Part shown: positions 24,089 to 31,699 of the stretch, in pieces
How the letters are laid out: the number at the start of each line of letters is the position of its first letter
Numbering within the stretch: the first letter of the stretch is position 1
Origin: an uncultured Spirochaetales bacterium
GTDB taxonomy: Bacteria > Spirochaetota > Spirochaetia > Sphaerochaetales > Sphaerochaetaceae
DNA length: 32,759 bases
Direction: 5' to 3'
Assembly: GCA_902781545.1 (NCBI GenBank)
Contig: CACZJR010000010.1
Coordinates: 1 to 32,759 of the forward strand
Notes under the pieces: model-generated
The model's input: only the letters and a program-made list of their open reading frames with translations
Databases searched by the model: none
Told to the model about the DNA's origin: nothing
Translations under genes and position numbers: made by a program

Positions 24089-25128
24089 CAGACGCTCATG
24101 TGCATCTCAGGGACTGGAACCAGAGTAGCAAGGAGACCGTGCTCCACGGCATGCTCACAGGTGCCAAGGCAGGCTTTGACATCTTCTTCGACATGCCTAA
24201 CACAAACCCTCCTGTGACATCACGGGATGCAGCCCTGAAGAGACTTGAGCTTGGCAGTGATGCAGAGAGACAGCTTGGGAAACTTGGTTATGATGTCCAT
24301 TACCACATCTATCTGGGCCTGACACAGGACAAGGACCAGATCGCAGAGATGGTCAGGACCTACAATGACCTTTTCCCGAAGGTCTGCGGCCTGAAGCTGT
24401 TCGCATCCCAGTCCACAGGTAACATGGGGATAATCGGAAAGGATAATCAGTACGGAATCTGCAGGGCTCTTTCTGAACTCGATTACAGAGGAGTCCTTGC
24501 CGTTCACTGTGAGAAGGAGGAGCTCTTCAGGCCTGATGAGGTCTCCCATTCCAAGAAGAGACCTTCTGAGAGTGAGGAGGCATCTGTCCGCGACCAGATT
24601 GAGAATGCTGAGAGATCAGGCTTCAAGGGAAAGCTCCATATCGCCCACATCAGCACCGAGGGTGCGCTGGATGCCGTTAGAGAGGCCAGAAGACGTGGCA
24701 AGATCAGAGTAACATGCGGAGCCACCCCGCACCACATCCTCCTGAACTCGGATTCAGAGAGCATGATCGTCAAGATGAATCCCCCGCTCCGATCGGAGTC
24801 AGACCGCCTTGCAGTATGGAACGCGCTCTTTGACGGAACCATAAACTGGGTTGAGAGCGACCATGCGCCACACACCCTGGAGGACAAGGAAAACGGGGCA
24901 AGCGGAATTCCCGGCTTTGAGGGGATGATCCTGACGATACAGGCTCTCAGGAAGGCCGGCATGACAGAGGCAAGGCTTACAGAGCTTTTCTGCACCAACG
25001 CCCTGAGCACATTCGGCATAGAAGAGAAATCGTCCCCCGTACCTGAAGTCACACAGCAGATGCTGGACTCCGCCCGCTCAGCCTACCCTTTCTCCGCCTG
25101 GAATACTCAGTCAATTACTGGAATCTGA
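24085..25128 (+). CDS. pyrC: Dihydroorotase PyrC
   Basis: Zinc amidohydrolase that closes carbamoyl aspartate to dihydroorotate. The 347-residue protein starts directly at the first metal motif, TDAHVHLRD, so it lacks the small N-terminal beta domain of longer type I enzymes. Further signatures are DMPNTNPP, GLKLFASQSTG, LAVHCEKEE, IAHIST and ESDHAPHT, with the metal-binding His and Asp. The start is GTG 24085, after GAGGAG and overlapping the pyrDK stop as GTGA. Its last six codons overlap the end of the convergent toxin gene. It is the last gene of the operon. Confidence 0.94.
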   Translation: MTDAHVHLRDWNQSSKETVLHGMLTGAKAGFDIFFDMPNTNPPVTSRDAALKRLELGSDAERQLGKLGYDVHYHIYLGLTQDKDQIAEMVRTYNDLFPKVCGLKLFASQSTGNMGIIGKDNQYGICRALSELDYRGVLAVHCEKEELFRPDEVSHSKKRPSESEEASVRDQIENAERSGFKGKLHIAHISTEGALDAVREARRRGKIRVTCGATPHHILLNSDSESMIVKMNPPLRSESDRLAVWNALFDGTINWVESDHAPHTLEDKENGASGIPGFEGMILTIQALRKAGMTEARLTELFCTNALSTFGIEEKSSPVPEVTQQMLDSARSAYPFSAWNTQSITGI

Positions 25129-25162
25129 TTCATTCTGTTGTCTGCAGTCAATTACTGAATCT
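25108..25162. repeat. 13-bp direct repeat at the pyrC/toxin junction
   Basis: CAGTCAATTACTG occurs at 25108-25120 and again at 25145-25157, 37 bases apart, and similarity continues (GAATCT versus AATCT). The first copy encodes the end of pyrC, the second lies in the 3-prime part of the toxin gene. No third copy is seen beyond the antitoxin. Confidence 0.6.
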
Positions 25163-25422
25163 ATAAAAACGTCATGGCCCTCAACTGTGAACAGTGCCTT
25201 GTACCTTCCTTCAAATAAGGCACTCCGATATGGCAGGTTTAAATTCGACAATACATGATCAGACGGAAACTGAAACGGGTTTTCCTTGATTCTTTCTTTT
25301 TTTTCCTCAAATGAAAACTGTAATCTTCTTGCTGCGTGAGGGCTGACTCTGGAAAGAAAAGTGATATGGTTCAGTAGTTGCGATCTAACTCTTGTCGCCA
25401 GGATTACTCTGTATTTTTCCAT
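25111..25422 (-). CDS. RelE/ParE-family toxin
   Basis: A 103-residue small basic protein, MEKYRVILATRVRSQLLNHITFLSRVSPHAARRL, then LPYRSALFEGRYKALFTVEGHDVFIDSVIDCRQ, the beta-strand pattern of RelE/ParE plasmid-stabilisation toxins. RelE members cut mRNA on the ribosome, ParE members poison gyrase; which applies cannot be told here. I choose ATG 25422, nine or so bases after GAGGAA; the in-frame ATG at 25458 would deepen the overlap with the antitoxin. The start lies inside the antitoxin gene (38-base overlap). The end overlaps pyrC by 18 bases, which is unusual for an essential gene and suggests recent arrival. Confidence 0.82.
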   Translation of the reverse strand: MEKYRVILATRVRSQLLNHITFLSRVSPHAARRLQFSFEEKKERIKENPFQFPSDHVLSNLNLPYRSALFEGRYKALFTVEGHDVFIDSVIDCRQQNESDSSN

Positions 25423-25717
25423 AGCCCGGATTCCTCTCTGCCACGGAGATGATTTCATCCATCTCCTTCAACACATAATCTGCATCATAGCCCTTGAATC
25501 CGTTCCTTCTCTCTTCTCTGGCAGCGAGAATGTCGTCCAAAGCAGTCCTGTCTTGTGGAGACAAAGACAGGTTCAGAGGAACAGCTTTCTCCCTCACAAT
25601 CTGAGTCAGAAACATGTTGATTGTCCCGCTCATTGTCATTCCAAGCTGGGACAGGACATCCTCTGCCTGTTTTTTCAAGTTTGAATCGATTCTGATGCAC
25701 ATGTTGACGCTTGGCAT
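25385..25717 (-). CDS. RelB/DinJ-family antitoxin
   Basis: A 110-residue antitoxin. MPSVNMCIRIDSNLKKQAEDVLSQLGMTMSGTINMFLTQIVREKAVPLNLSL is the ribbon-helix-helix domain of the RelB/DinJ family, which binds DNA and represses its own operon. The C-terminal half (QDRTALDDILAAREERR onward) should wrap the toxin. It is encoded first, as usual, and overlaps the toxin gene. AAGGAG lies eight bases before ATG 25717. A promoter with an embedded palindrome lies just upstream. Confidence 0.88.
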   Translation of the reverse strand: MPSVNMCIRIDSNLKKQAEDVLSQLGMTMSGTINMFLTQIVREKAVPLNLSLSPQDRTALDDILAAREERRNGFKGYDADYVLKEMDEIISVAERNPGYGKIQSNPGDKS

Positions 25718-25739
25718 ATCCTAGGCTCCTTACATTATT

Positions 25740-25773
25740 ATTGTAAAGCCTTTGTATATGCATTGTCAATGCA
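25740..25773 (-). promoter_or_regulatory. Toxin-antitoxin promoter with operator
   Basis: Consensus -35 TTGACA (25769-25764), an 18-base spacer and -10 TACAAT (25745-25740) on the minus strand. The perfect 15-bp palindrome TGCATTGTCAATGCA (25759-25773) covers the -35, as expected for autorepression by the ribbon-helix-helix antitoxin. Confidence 0.65.
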
Positions 25774-25781
25774 AATCAACA

Positions 25782-26219
25782 TCAGACCTTTTGACTACGC
25801 GCATTCCGGAAAATAACCAGCTTGCCCAGAAGGTAGTTCATTATGCCTACAATTATGGCGGCTATGGCCTTCATCCCAACAGGCCACCATGCCAGTACAT
25901 CGACCGTGACATACATGAAGAGCATGTTGAACAGACCTGTGAGGATCCTGAACCAGTAGAATGAGAGAATCTCCTTCAGGACAGGCTTGAATTCCCAGAC
26001 TCTGGACCTATAGACAAAGATCTTGTTAGTGAAAAACGCGAATGTGATTGTGATGAATATGGCTATCACCGTGGAGACCATGTTGCTCAGGCCGATGACC
26101 TCATAGAAAAGCCAGTACATGAAGGTCTCAAGTAATGTCGCCAGGAGCCCGAACACCATGTACACGAGGAAGGTCCCGTATTTATCCCAGAGTCTTTTCA
26201 AGCCAGGTTCCATGATCAT
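25782..26219 (-). CDS. GtrA-family membrane protein
   Basis: A 145-residue protein with four membrane segments: FLVYMVFGLLATLLETFMYWLFY, MVSTVIAIFITITFAFFTNKIFVY, FYWFRILTGLFNMLFMYVTV and AIAAIIVGIMNYLLGKLVIF. FFTNKIFVY and NYLLGKLVIF are the family landmarks. GtrA-like proteins are linked to flipping or transfer of prenyl-linked sugars in cell-surface polysaccharide synthesis. The ATG overlaps the oxidoreductase stop (ATGA), so the two are coupled. Confidence 0.87.
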   Translation of the reverse strand: MIMEPGLKRLWDKYGTFLVYMVFGLLATLLETFMYWLFYEVIGLSNMVSTVIAIFITITFAFFTNKIFVYRSRVWEFKPVLKEILSFYWFRILTGLFNMLFMYVTVDVLAWWPVGMKAIAAIIVGIMNYLLGKLVIFRNARSQKV

Positions 26220-27175
26220 CTCTCAAAAGGATAGACCAGATTCATCTGGCGCCTGCACTCATCAAGGATGCGCATGCAGTCAAGCGTGGACCTCATGGGG
26301 ATGAAGCGGCTTTCAGTAAGCCCCTCCAGGATCTCAAAGGCAACAGCATCGAACTCCTTGTTGTATCCCCTGTCTCCTTGGATGACCTCAACATCATCAC
26401 CGACCTTGACTGCGGCAGGAAGCCCATAGTGGTAATCGACGTTCATAAGCGTTCCTTCCGAACCGTCTATGATCATCACCTCACCCTTGGTGCCGACTAT
26501 GGACACGTCCATCCTGACCTTGAATCCGTCATAATCAAGGACAATGTCATCTGAGTAATCAGCACCATTAACGATGTCTCCATTACAATGAATACCTTTA
26601 GGAAATCCAAATAATCTGTATGAATAGGTTATCGGATAGATTCCGATATCCAGAAGAGCTCCACCCCCAAGAAGCGGATCGGAGACCCTCGGGGCATAAT
26701 CGATGCTGTATCTTGAATAAGACATGTATACGTCTTTTACCTTTCCAAGTCTGCCTGATCGCACAAGCTCAAGCACCTTGTTCGGAACATCGCTGTACCA
26801 GGTCCACATGGCCTCTGAGAGATACAGGCCTTTGCTCTTTGCAAGAGCCTGGAGCCTCTCAGTCTCCTCAGCCTTGATTGTGAAAGGTTTCTCCAGGAGC
26901 ACAGGCTTTCCCAATTCAAGGCACCTGCGGCAGATCTCATAATGGCTCTCATTGGTCACTGATATGTACACCCCGTCCACATCCGGGCGGCTCACTGCAT
27001 CCTCGACTGATTCTGCGGCATAGGTTCCGTACGGTCTGCAGAACGCCTCAAGGCGCTCTCTGCTTCTGCTGTATGCGGAAACCACCGCATGCCTTCCTGT
27101 GGCGGTTATCTCCTTTATCACCTTCTTCGCAAGTGTACCGGTTCCGATGAACGCCCATCTGAATGCCTCTGCCAT
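26216..27175 (-). CDS. Gfo/Idh/MocA-family oxidoreductase
   Basis: A 319-residue NAD(P)-dependent oxidoreductase. The Rossmann loop is WAFIGTGTLAKKV, followed by VYISVTNESHYEICRRCLELGKPVLLEKPF with the family EKP motif, and GGGALLDIGIYPITYS with the catalytic Asp. The overall form is like trans-1,2-dihydrodiol dehydrogenase or glucose-fructose oxidoreductase relatives; substrate unknown, probably a sugar or sugar derivative. The start is ATG 27175, preceded by GGGAGGA; an in-frame ATG 60 bases earlier lacks a ribosome site. The stop overlaps the GtrA-like gene, hinting at a surface-sugar role. Confidence 0.88.
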   Translation of the reverse strand: MAEAFRWAFIGTGTLAKKVIKEITATGRHAVVSAYSRSRERLEAFCRPYGTYAAESVEDAVSRPDVDGVYISVTNESHYEICRRCLELGKPVLLEKPFTIKAEETERLQALAKSKGLYLSEAMWTWYSDVPNKVLELVRSGRLGKVKDVYMSYSRYSIDYAPRVSDPLLGGGALLDIGIYPITYSYRLFGFPKGIHCNGDIVNGADYSDDIVLDYDGFKVRMDVSIVGTKGEVMIIDGSEGTLMNVDYHYGLPAAVKVGDDVEVIQGDRGYNKEFDAVAFEILEGLTESRFIPMRSTLDCMRILDECRRQMNLVYPFER

Positions 27176-27270
27176 GCCAGTCCTCCCAAGCACAGGATAG
27201 CACGCCTGAGCGCACAAGGAGAATATGCCGCGCAAAATCGATATATGCCCTGTTTCCTTGCCGCCTCTTA

Positions 27271-27298
27271 TTGACTACGGGCACGTAATCAGTAGAAT
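27271..27298 (+). promoter_or_regulatory. Candidate promoter of the antiporter gene
   Basis: TTGACT (27271-27276), a 16-base spacer and TAGAAT (27293-27298), with the antiporter ATG 18 bases beyond the -10. Confidence 0.5.
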
Positions 27299-27316
27299 TC
27301 TAGACGGGGACCCGGA

Positions 27317-28684
27317 ATGAGCAGAAAAGGAGACATATTCATATTCACAGCCTTGATTGCCGTGATTGTCACAGGCATCATGATTCTGCATCTTCCAACG
27401 TTCATTCCCCTGATGGTCTGCACCGTAATAGTCTCACTCTATGCGATCCTGTTTCTGAAGAAAAACACAGCAGAGATCCTCAAGGCCATTCTTGGCGCCT
27501 CACTCAAGGCACCCTGGCCGCTTCTACTGGCAATCGGAGCGCTGATTGCCTCATGGGTGCAGTGCGGAGCAGTTCCCTACCTTGTTGCCTCTGGACTCAG
27601 GATTATCAATGTGCAGTTCTTCCTGCCCCTGGTGCTTCTGATCTGCACGGCCATGTCCGCAGTCACAGGCTCCTCATGGACCACATGCGGGACGCTAGGG
27701 ATCGCGTTCATCGGCATGTCCATCAGCCTCGGGATACCCATAGGCATGACTCTGGGTGCGGTGCTCTGCGGAGCCTTCTTCGGAGACAAGATATCAAGAC
27801 TATCTGACTTCGCCGTCAGCACGGTCTCAATCGCCCAGGCAGACTTCTCACGCCATGTCCGTCTGATGCTGTACTCTGCAGTCCCTTCCCTTCTCATATC
27901 ACTTGTGCTGTTCTTCTTCGTGGGACGCTCTTATGCCGCAAATGAGGCAGACTTCTCCTCCATCAACGGGATTGTCGTCTCATTAGTTGATAATTTCAGG
28001 CTGTCAGTCCTGACGCTCATTCCGCTTGTCGTGCTGGTGGGCTCGCTTCTGGCAAAGCTTCCGGGAATCATCCCCATTGTTCTGAGCACTGTCTCTGCCA
28101 TGGTCATCTCACTGACCGTCCAGGGATGCTCCTTCATGGAGACCCTGCTCCCGCTTCTCAGGGGTTTCAGCATCCAGAGCGGTCATGACCTAGTGAACTC
28201 AATCTGCAACCGCGGCGGCATGCTCAGCATGGTAAAGATAACCTTACTTGTGATATTTGCCTTCACAATGGGAGCTATACTCAAGAAAACGGACATCATG
28301 AACACTGTAGCAAGTCCCGTAAAGAGAATCGTGAGAGGCAGGCTCAGCCTGTTTGCGGCGACATATCTGATCAGCGCCGTCATGGCCTTCACCACAGGCT
28401 CTGGGACAATCGGTGTCATTGTCTCCTACAACGTGCTTTCCTCTTTCTATGACAGGTTCAAGGTGGACCATGCGTTCTTCACAAGGACCATATGCGAGAT
28501 GATCACAATCCAGCAGCCGATGGTCGTCTGGGGAAGCTCAGGGGCATTTGTTGCCCAGTGCTTCGGAATCAGCGCATCCGTCTATGCACCATATTACTTC
28601 ATCGCGTTCCTTCTTCCTCTGTTCGGCCTGCTTTATGCGGCAACCGGCTGGGGATATGGACCAAAGACAGGAGAGACAGCGTGA
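27317..28684 (+). CDS. NhaC-family Na+/H+ antiporter-like membrane transporter
   Basis: A 455-residue integral membrane protein of the NhaC/ion transporter superfamily with about eleven spans. The diagnostic segment is TGSSWTTCGTLGIAFIGMSISLGIPIGMTLGAVLCGAFFGDKISRLSDF (residues about 118-167). It would exchange sodium for protons, or carry an organic substrate such as malate or lactate, as MleN-type relatives do. The ATG at 27317 has only a weak GGA site. Its stop overlaps the next gene as GTGA, linking the two in one transcript. Confidence 0.88.
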   Translation: MSRKGDIFIFTALIAVIVTGIMILHLPTFIPLMVCTVIVSLYAILFLKKNTAEILKAILGASLKAPWPLLLAIGALIASWVQCGAVPYLVASGLRIINVQFFLPLVLLICTAMSAVTGSSWTTCGTLGIAFIGMSISLGIPIGMTLGAVLCGAFFGDKISRLSDFAVSTVSIAQADFSRHVRLMLYSAVPSLLISLVLFFFVGRSYAANEADFSSINGIVVSLVDNFRLSVLTLIPLVVLVGSLLAKLPGIIPIVLSTVSAMVISLTVQGCSFMETLLPLLRGFSIQSGHDLVNSICNRGGMLSMVKITLLVIFAFTMGAILKKTDIMNTVASPVKRIVRGRLSLFAATYLISAVMAFTTGSGTIGVIVSYNVLSSFYDRFKVDHAFFTRTICEMITIQQPMVVWGSSGAFVAQCFGISASVYAPYYFIAFLLPLFGLLYAATGWGYGPKTGETA

Positions 28685-29067
28685 AAAGCATCAGGGTCAC
28701 AGCAGCGGTGATCAGAGACAAGGACAGGATATTCGCCACACAGAAAGGCTACGGCAACTACAAGGGATGGTGGGAGTTCCCCGGAGGAAAGATCGAGCAG
28801 GGAGAGACCGCAGAGCAGGCCCTTGTCAGGGAGATAAAAGAGGAGCTGGATACCGAGGTTGAGGTCGGTGACCTGATCTCCCATGTCAGCTACGACTATC
28901 CTGAGTTCCACATGGAGATGGACTGTTTCTGGTGCACCGTGAGGGAAGGTCATCTTGTCCTGAAGGAAGCCGAGGATGCACGCTGGCTGGGAAAGGACGA
29001 GCTCCTGTCCGTCAAATGGCTTCCTGCGGACTTTGATGTTCTTGAGAAGATTGCAAAAGAGCTCTGA
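28681..29067 (+). CDS. MutT-like NUDIX hydrolase (8-oxo-dGTP diphosphatase family)
   Basis: A 128-residue MutT-type protein, KSIRVTAAVIRDKDRIFATQKG then KGWWEFPGGKIEQGETAEQALVREIKEEL, an intact NUDIX box with the REIKEEL metal site. The small size and GWWEFPGGK agree with oxidised-nucleotide sanitising enzymes, though substrate is not proven. The start is GTG 28681, overlapping the antiporter stop and six bases after AGGAGA; a longer in-frame reading starts inside the antiporter gene and is rejected by the fit of the NUDIX fold. Confidence 0.92.
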   Translation: MKSIRVTAAVIRDKDRIFATQKGYGNYKGWWEFPGGKIEQGETAEQALVREIKEELDTEVEVGDLISHVSYDYPEFHMEMDCFWCTVREGHLVLKEAEDARWLGKDELLSVKWLPADFDVLEKIAKEL

Positions 29068-29085
29068 CAGATTCCTGATGCAGTT

Positions 29086-29679
29086 CTAAAGCTCCAGCCC
29101 GAAAAGCGCATTGTCATAAAGGAATCTCTTCAGATCCCCGTTACTTCCGGTATTGTACATGTCGGACAACAGTTCATTGAACGATGGCATGTCCTTGTCC
29201 TTGATTGTCAGAAAACCGCAGCCCTGAGTTATCAGGAGTTTGTTTGCGGTCATCAGGGCTGTACGCTTGTTGCCGTTCCAGAACAGATGGTTGTATGTGA
29301 TGTAGCAGAATAGCTCCAATGCCCTGGATGTAGCAGTCTCATAAGCTGATGTGATTTGCCTGATATCTGATTCCACCTTTGATTTGACAGGAACAGTAGG
29401 AACGTAATCGGTTCCGGAGATTCCGACCCTGCCATAACGGAGCACTCACCACTCCAAAGCCTCATTTCTGGCAATGAAGGAGTTGAGTTTGCAGATATAA
29501 GCAAGATCCAGTCTGCCATCCACAGAATCCAGAAGGCACTTCCAAGCATCGCGCATGTTCAGGATTGCGGTGATATCGTCAATGCTCACACCCGGGACAT
29601 TCACGCCCTCTATTATGGTCCTGGTCTGCGGAAATGTGACATTTCGGTTCTCCATACGCATTCCGCAGTATACATTCAT
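29086..29679 (-). pseudogene. Fic/Doc-family gene interrupted by one in-frame UGA
   Basis: Two pieces in one frame: residues 1-77 (29679-29449) end ARNEALEW, then TGA at 29448-29446, then VLRYGRVGISGTDYVPTVP and the Fic motif HLFWNGNKRTALMTANKLL to TAG at 29086. Fic proteins of this kind usually read EWGxLR here, so TGA most simply replaces GGA, a single G-to-T change at 29448. The motif is Doc-like (GNKRTA rather than GNGRxxR), a family that modifies target proteins by AMPylation or phosphorylation. The downstream half could still be made: GTG at 29445 follows the stop directly and GGAG lies six bases before it. The first ATG lies 18 bases after the upstream stop and lacks a ribosome site. 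Confidence 0.8.
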
Positions 29680-29696
29680 TTATCTGAGTTCAGTTA

Positions 29697-31688
29697 TCAC
29701 TTGACCCAGTTGGGGAAGCTGTACTCACCGCGGTAGTTGGAGCCGTTGTACTCAGGGTACTTGAAGGGCCTGTATTCTCCTCTCGGATCCTTTTCTGCCT
29801 CTCCGTCCTGTGTGTAGATGTAAAGCCAGTGCCTGTCCCAGGTTACAATCTCATCCCGGGCATCACCTGTAAGGTCAATGACCTCGGTGCACATCTCAGG
29901 ATGTCCGTCATCAGGCAGGACCATTACTCTGTGGCCGTCTCCGTCAAAGGCTCCCTCATGGGCGCTCATCCAGATGAGCTCCTCTCCGTTTCCGTCCCAG
30001 TTCAGCGGGCAGATGACGTTGCCGTTGGAGAGCATCTCACGGTGCCAGATCTCCTTGCCGTTGCAGTCGTGAAGGTACACAATGCCGTTGTTGCCCCAGT
30101 ACGTGGTGGTTGCAATCTCAAAGCCCTGTCTATCAGGGCAGTAGTTGGCACTGCTGATCCTCTGGGCATGGCCGTTTATGTCACGGACGATTATCTTTCC
30201 GCTCTTGTCCACGATCATGAAGCCTTCCCAGCCTGAGACAATGGCAAGCCTCTCATCCTGCCCCGGACCAAAGGTTCCGACTATTATCTCATCGGTGTGA
30301 TCGATGTCTATCGGAAGAGACCACATGAGCTTTCCAGTGCTGTCGACCATGTTGTAGCAGGAGAATATCTCGTCCCTGCCGTCACCGTTGAAGTCATGGG
30401 AGAACGGGAAATGGCCTGTGTTGTACTTTGAGAACTGCCACTCGTAGTTCAGGTCTTTGTCATAGATCCAATAGCGAGAATAGCGGTCCTTGATGAGAAT
30501 TTCAGAAGGTCTCTTGTTTCCTGAGACATTGACAATGCGGATTGCATCAACATTAAGACGCTTGAAGGCGTACTTGCCGAACTCAAGCCCCGTGACAGTC
30601 TCAGGAGCCGCCTCGTTAAGCGGGGTCGGTATGCTCTTCTTGATCTCACCGGTTCTTCCGTCCAGGATCATCAGCTTGAAATCCCAGGAGCAGATGACCT
30701 CGTCAATCCCGTCATTGTCTATGTCATAGATCTGGAACGGAAGGTCTGTGGTGAGCTTCTCGATCTCAGCGCTGTCACAGGGCTCTCCGATCTGCCAGAG
30801 AACCTCTCCTGTCTCCACGCTGACAGCCGTCATGCATGAGATGACCGGATAGCGGTCCTTGTAGACCTTGCGCTGGTTCTGGCACATAACAAAGAACCAT
30901 TCCTTTGTTCCTGTGAGGTGTCCGAACCTGATCTGACGGGCAGCACCGAAGTTTCTGAGGTCGATCTTCTTCCAGAGCTTTGCCTTGAGGTGCTCTGCCT
31001 GCCCCTCTTTCTCCGCATTCTCCCAGCTGCAGCGTTTTCTGCCATAGGAGGCATACTGCTCATCTGTCATCTCAACTGATATGTCGCGGTATCTGGTAGG
31101 ACGGCACGCACAGAGCGCGATGCAGCCTTCTGAGTATCTGCCGTCTGTTGTCTCAATGACAAGGATTCCGTTCACATAGCATTTGATGGAAGGACCGGAG
31201 ACCTCAACAGTAAGTCGCTGGTAGCTGTCAGGATCCCATGAGTAATCAGCATGGGAGAGAACCGCGCGCTCAAGCTTCTCCACTCTCTGAAGCTCTGCGC
31301 CTCCCGGGACAAGGAAGAAGCCGTAATGCATCATGCTTGTCTGGTAGCGGAAGAGGATTCCGTTTATCTGGTCGGCTATCATCGGTCTGACCAGGGCACT
31401 TAAGGTATAGTCCTCCCACATCACATCACCTGCACGCAGGACAGGTATGGCCTTTTTCTCACCGGGCTCTGCAAGACGCATCTGCTCAATGCAGCGTCCA
31501 CCGTCCATGTCTGCATTGGAAATCAGCCATGTCGGTCCGCGGTATGACCAGTCAGAGATCGGGTCGAACCACTGTCCCGAATATCCGGGATTCGGATAAT
31601 AATGATATTCCCCCATGGCGCTGTGCTCAGCGTCAAAGGGGAATGCTCCTAATTCAAATGATGTGAAATCTTCAGAAAATACCTTCAT
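29697..31688 (-). CDS. Jelly-roll plus FG-GAP-like beta-propeller protein, no signal peptide
   Basis: A 663-residue protein. Residues 1 to about 205 resemble a concanavalin-like fold (DUF1080 type): WEDYTLSALVRP, GILFRYQTSMMHYGFFLV, YQRLTVEVSGPSIKCYVNGILVIETTDGRYSEGCIAL. The rest is a propeller with calcium-loop-like repeats DIDNDGIDEV (about 320), DFNGDGRDEIF (about 430), NWDGNGEELIW (about 562) and DLTGDARDEIV (about 604), reminiscent of family 11 rhamnogalacturonan lyases and FG-GAP proteins. No catalytic assignment is safe. There is no signal peptide, odd for such domains. It starts 11 bases after the oxidoreductase stop without a Shine-Dalgarno. Context suggests carbohydrate breakdown. 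Confidence 0.8.
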   Translation of the reverse strand: MKVFSEDFTSFELGAFPFDAEHSAMGEYHYYPNPGYSGQWFDPISDWSYRGPTWLISNADMDGGRCIEQMRLAEPGEKKAIPVLRAGDVMWEDYTLSALVRPMIADQINGILFRYQTSMMHYGFFLVPGGAELQRVEKLERAVLSHADYSWDPDSYQRLTVEVSGPSIKCYVNGILVIETTDGRYSEGCIALCACRPTRYRDISVEMTDEQYASYGRKRCSWENAEKEGQAEHLKAKLWKKIDLRNFGAARQIRFGHLTGTKEWFFVMCQNQRKVYKDRYPVISCMTAVSVETGEVLWQIGEPCDSAEIEKLTTDLPFQIYDIDNDGIDEVICSWDFKLMILDGRTGEIKKSIPTPLNEAAPETVTGLEFGKYAFKRLNVDAIRIVNVSGNKRPSEILIKDRYSRYWIYDKDLNYEWQFSKYNTGHFPFSHDFNGDGRDEIFSCYNMVDSTGKLMWSLPIDIDHTDEIIVGTFGPGQDERLAIVSGWEGFMIVDKSGKIIVRDINGHAQRISSANYCPDRQGFEIATTTYWGNNGIVYLHDCNGKEIWHREMLSNGNVICPLNWDGNGEELIWMSAHEGAFDGDGHRVMVLPDDGHPEMCTEVIDLTGDARDEIVTWDRHWLYIYTQDGEAEKDPRGEYRPFKYPEYNGSNYRGEYSFPNWVK

Positions 31689-31699
31689 TTTTTTAATGT

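Noticed and set aside
25126-25161. GATTCA...TGAATC as a terminator after pyrC
   Set aside because: Six-base AT-rich arms with a 24-base loop and no T-run; not a credible intrinsic terminator.
28492-28680. Longer start of the MutT-like gene inside the antiporter gene
   Set aside because: The extension is an off-frame reading of the antiporter; GTG 28681 has a ribosome site, overlaps the antiporter stop and begins at the conserved NUDIX fold.
29446-29448. UGA in the Fic gene as selenocysteine or recoded glycine
   Set aside because: No SECIS-like hairpin was recognised just downstream, and UGA ends many intact genes in the window, so a nonsense mutation or sequencing error is simpler.
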